This document shows, one piece after another, positions 36,077-36,656 of a stretch of DNA of 36,656 bases (its first letter is position 1; every line of letters starts with the position of its first letter). This stretch comes from Aplysia californica (taxonomy: Eukaryota; Mollusca; Gastropoda; Aplysiida; Aplysiidae), in NCBI RefSeq assembly GCF_000002075.1, contig NW_004797356.1, positions 864,361 through 901,016 on the forward strand. Reading direction: 5' to 3'. The translations under genes and the position numbers were made by a program. The notes under the pieces were generated by a model that ran no database searches, had not been told where the DNA came from, and saw nothing but the letters and a program-made list of their open reading frames with translations.

Positions 36077-36656
36077 TCATGCTTGATATTGGCCAAAGTA
36101 GGCCACCAAATAAAACAGAACAGGTATTTTCCCTAATGTTTTGCTCCAGCTGTAAGGGCAAAATGGCCGATTCTCGTTGTTGAGCGAGACTCAAGGGAGA
36201 GCATTCCGGAATAGTTTTGCGGTATAATTTGCTGTCAAGCTAAGCGCCCTTGGTGACAAGTTATGAAACGAGAAGCCTTTAGGATCTTCTTGACCCTCTC
36301 GAATTTTGTATGATTTCACGGTCATGTGTCAATGGCCATGTTTTGTCTGGCAAAACATGCACAGCATCATAATAAAACATATTTGCTACAACTGAGTGCT
36401 CCAAATAATCTTCCCCTTGACTATTCGAGATGTAGGGCACGGTTCGTCTGGAGCGTCACATAGCCTATAGTTTTTGCATGAACGATGACCAAACATTTTC
36501 CCATTTGCTCTACAATTATGACTGGGTAAAATCCTCAAGGTCGGTTCTAGGCCTACTAAATTTGTTACCGTACATTTTTGACGCTACAGGTACTTCGCAA
36601 ACTCCAAAAACTTTTTTTTCTGTTTTTTTTTTCGTCATTTTTTTAGGAGGGGGGGG
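36077..36656. other. CUL4 5' flank, no gene seen
   Basis: Contains the 5' UTR and presumed promoter of CUL4. No TATA box is obvious and no convincing coding frame is present on either strand. The + strand frame over 35908-36183 is a shadow of exon 1. The far end is a run of T and G bases. Confidence 0.5.

Overview
This is an invertebrate nuclear DNA window: intron-rich, AT-leaning and full of short repeats. The protein sequences and repeat style suggest a lophotrochozoan, most likely a mollusc and perhaps a gastropod. That assignment is an inference from general familiarity, not a measured result. I found no rRNA, tRNA gene, CRISPR, operon or viral element.

Two host genes are complete and face each other tail to tail. 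NDUFA1 (respiratory complex I subunit, 79 aa, 3 exons) lies on the + strand at 1130-3478. Cullin-4 (scaffold of CRL4 ubiquitin ligases, 807 aa, 22 coding exons) fills the minus strand from 36076 down to 10725. I placed every exon by splice sites, reading phase and homology to known CUL4 proteins; the exon lengths sum to 2424 nt, exactly 808 codons including the stop. About 7 kb of repeat-rich DNA without a recognisable gene separates the two 3' ends.

The introns hold most of the unusual structure. CUL4 intron 2 is a textbook U12-type AT-AC intron. A roughly 180-bp SINE with a (CTAAAA)n tail and 13-bp target duplications occurs about 17 times at near full length within the CUL4 introns, always in the sense orientation of the gene and often within tens of bases of a splice site. 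Its 3' region forms a hairpin whose two arms change together between subfamilies. Exon 10 sits between two such SINEs; the upstream one ends 15 nt before the acceptor, so it probably supplies the branch point.

Other elements are TTAA-flanked piggyBac-like MITEs, a 1.2-kb element with ATAC duplications next to the exon 9 donor, a 250-bp TIR family, pogo-like CAGT elements, tRNA-headed SINEs (one with seven tandem copies of its head), RTE-type LINE tails, and a minisatellite that has multiplied the exon 11 splice donor. The overall picture is an essential, conserved gene pair whose coding exons are intact while its introns have been heavily rebuilt by small transposons close to splice signals.
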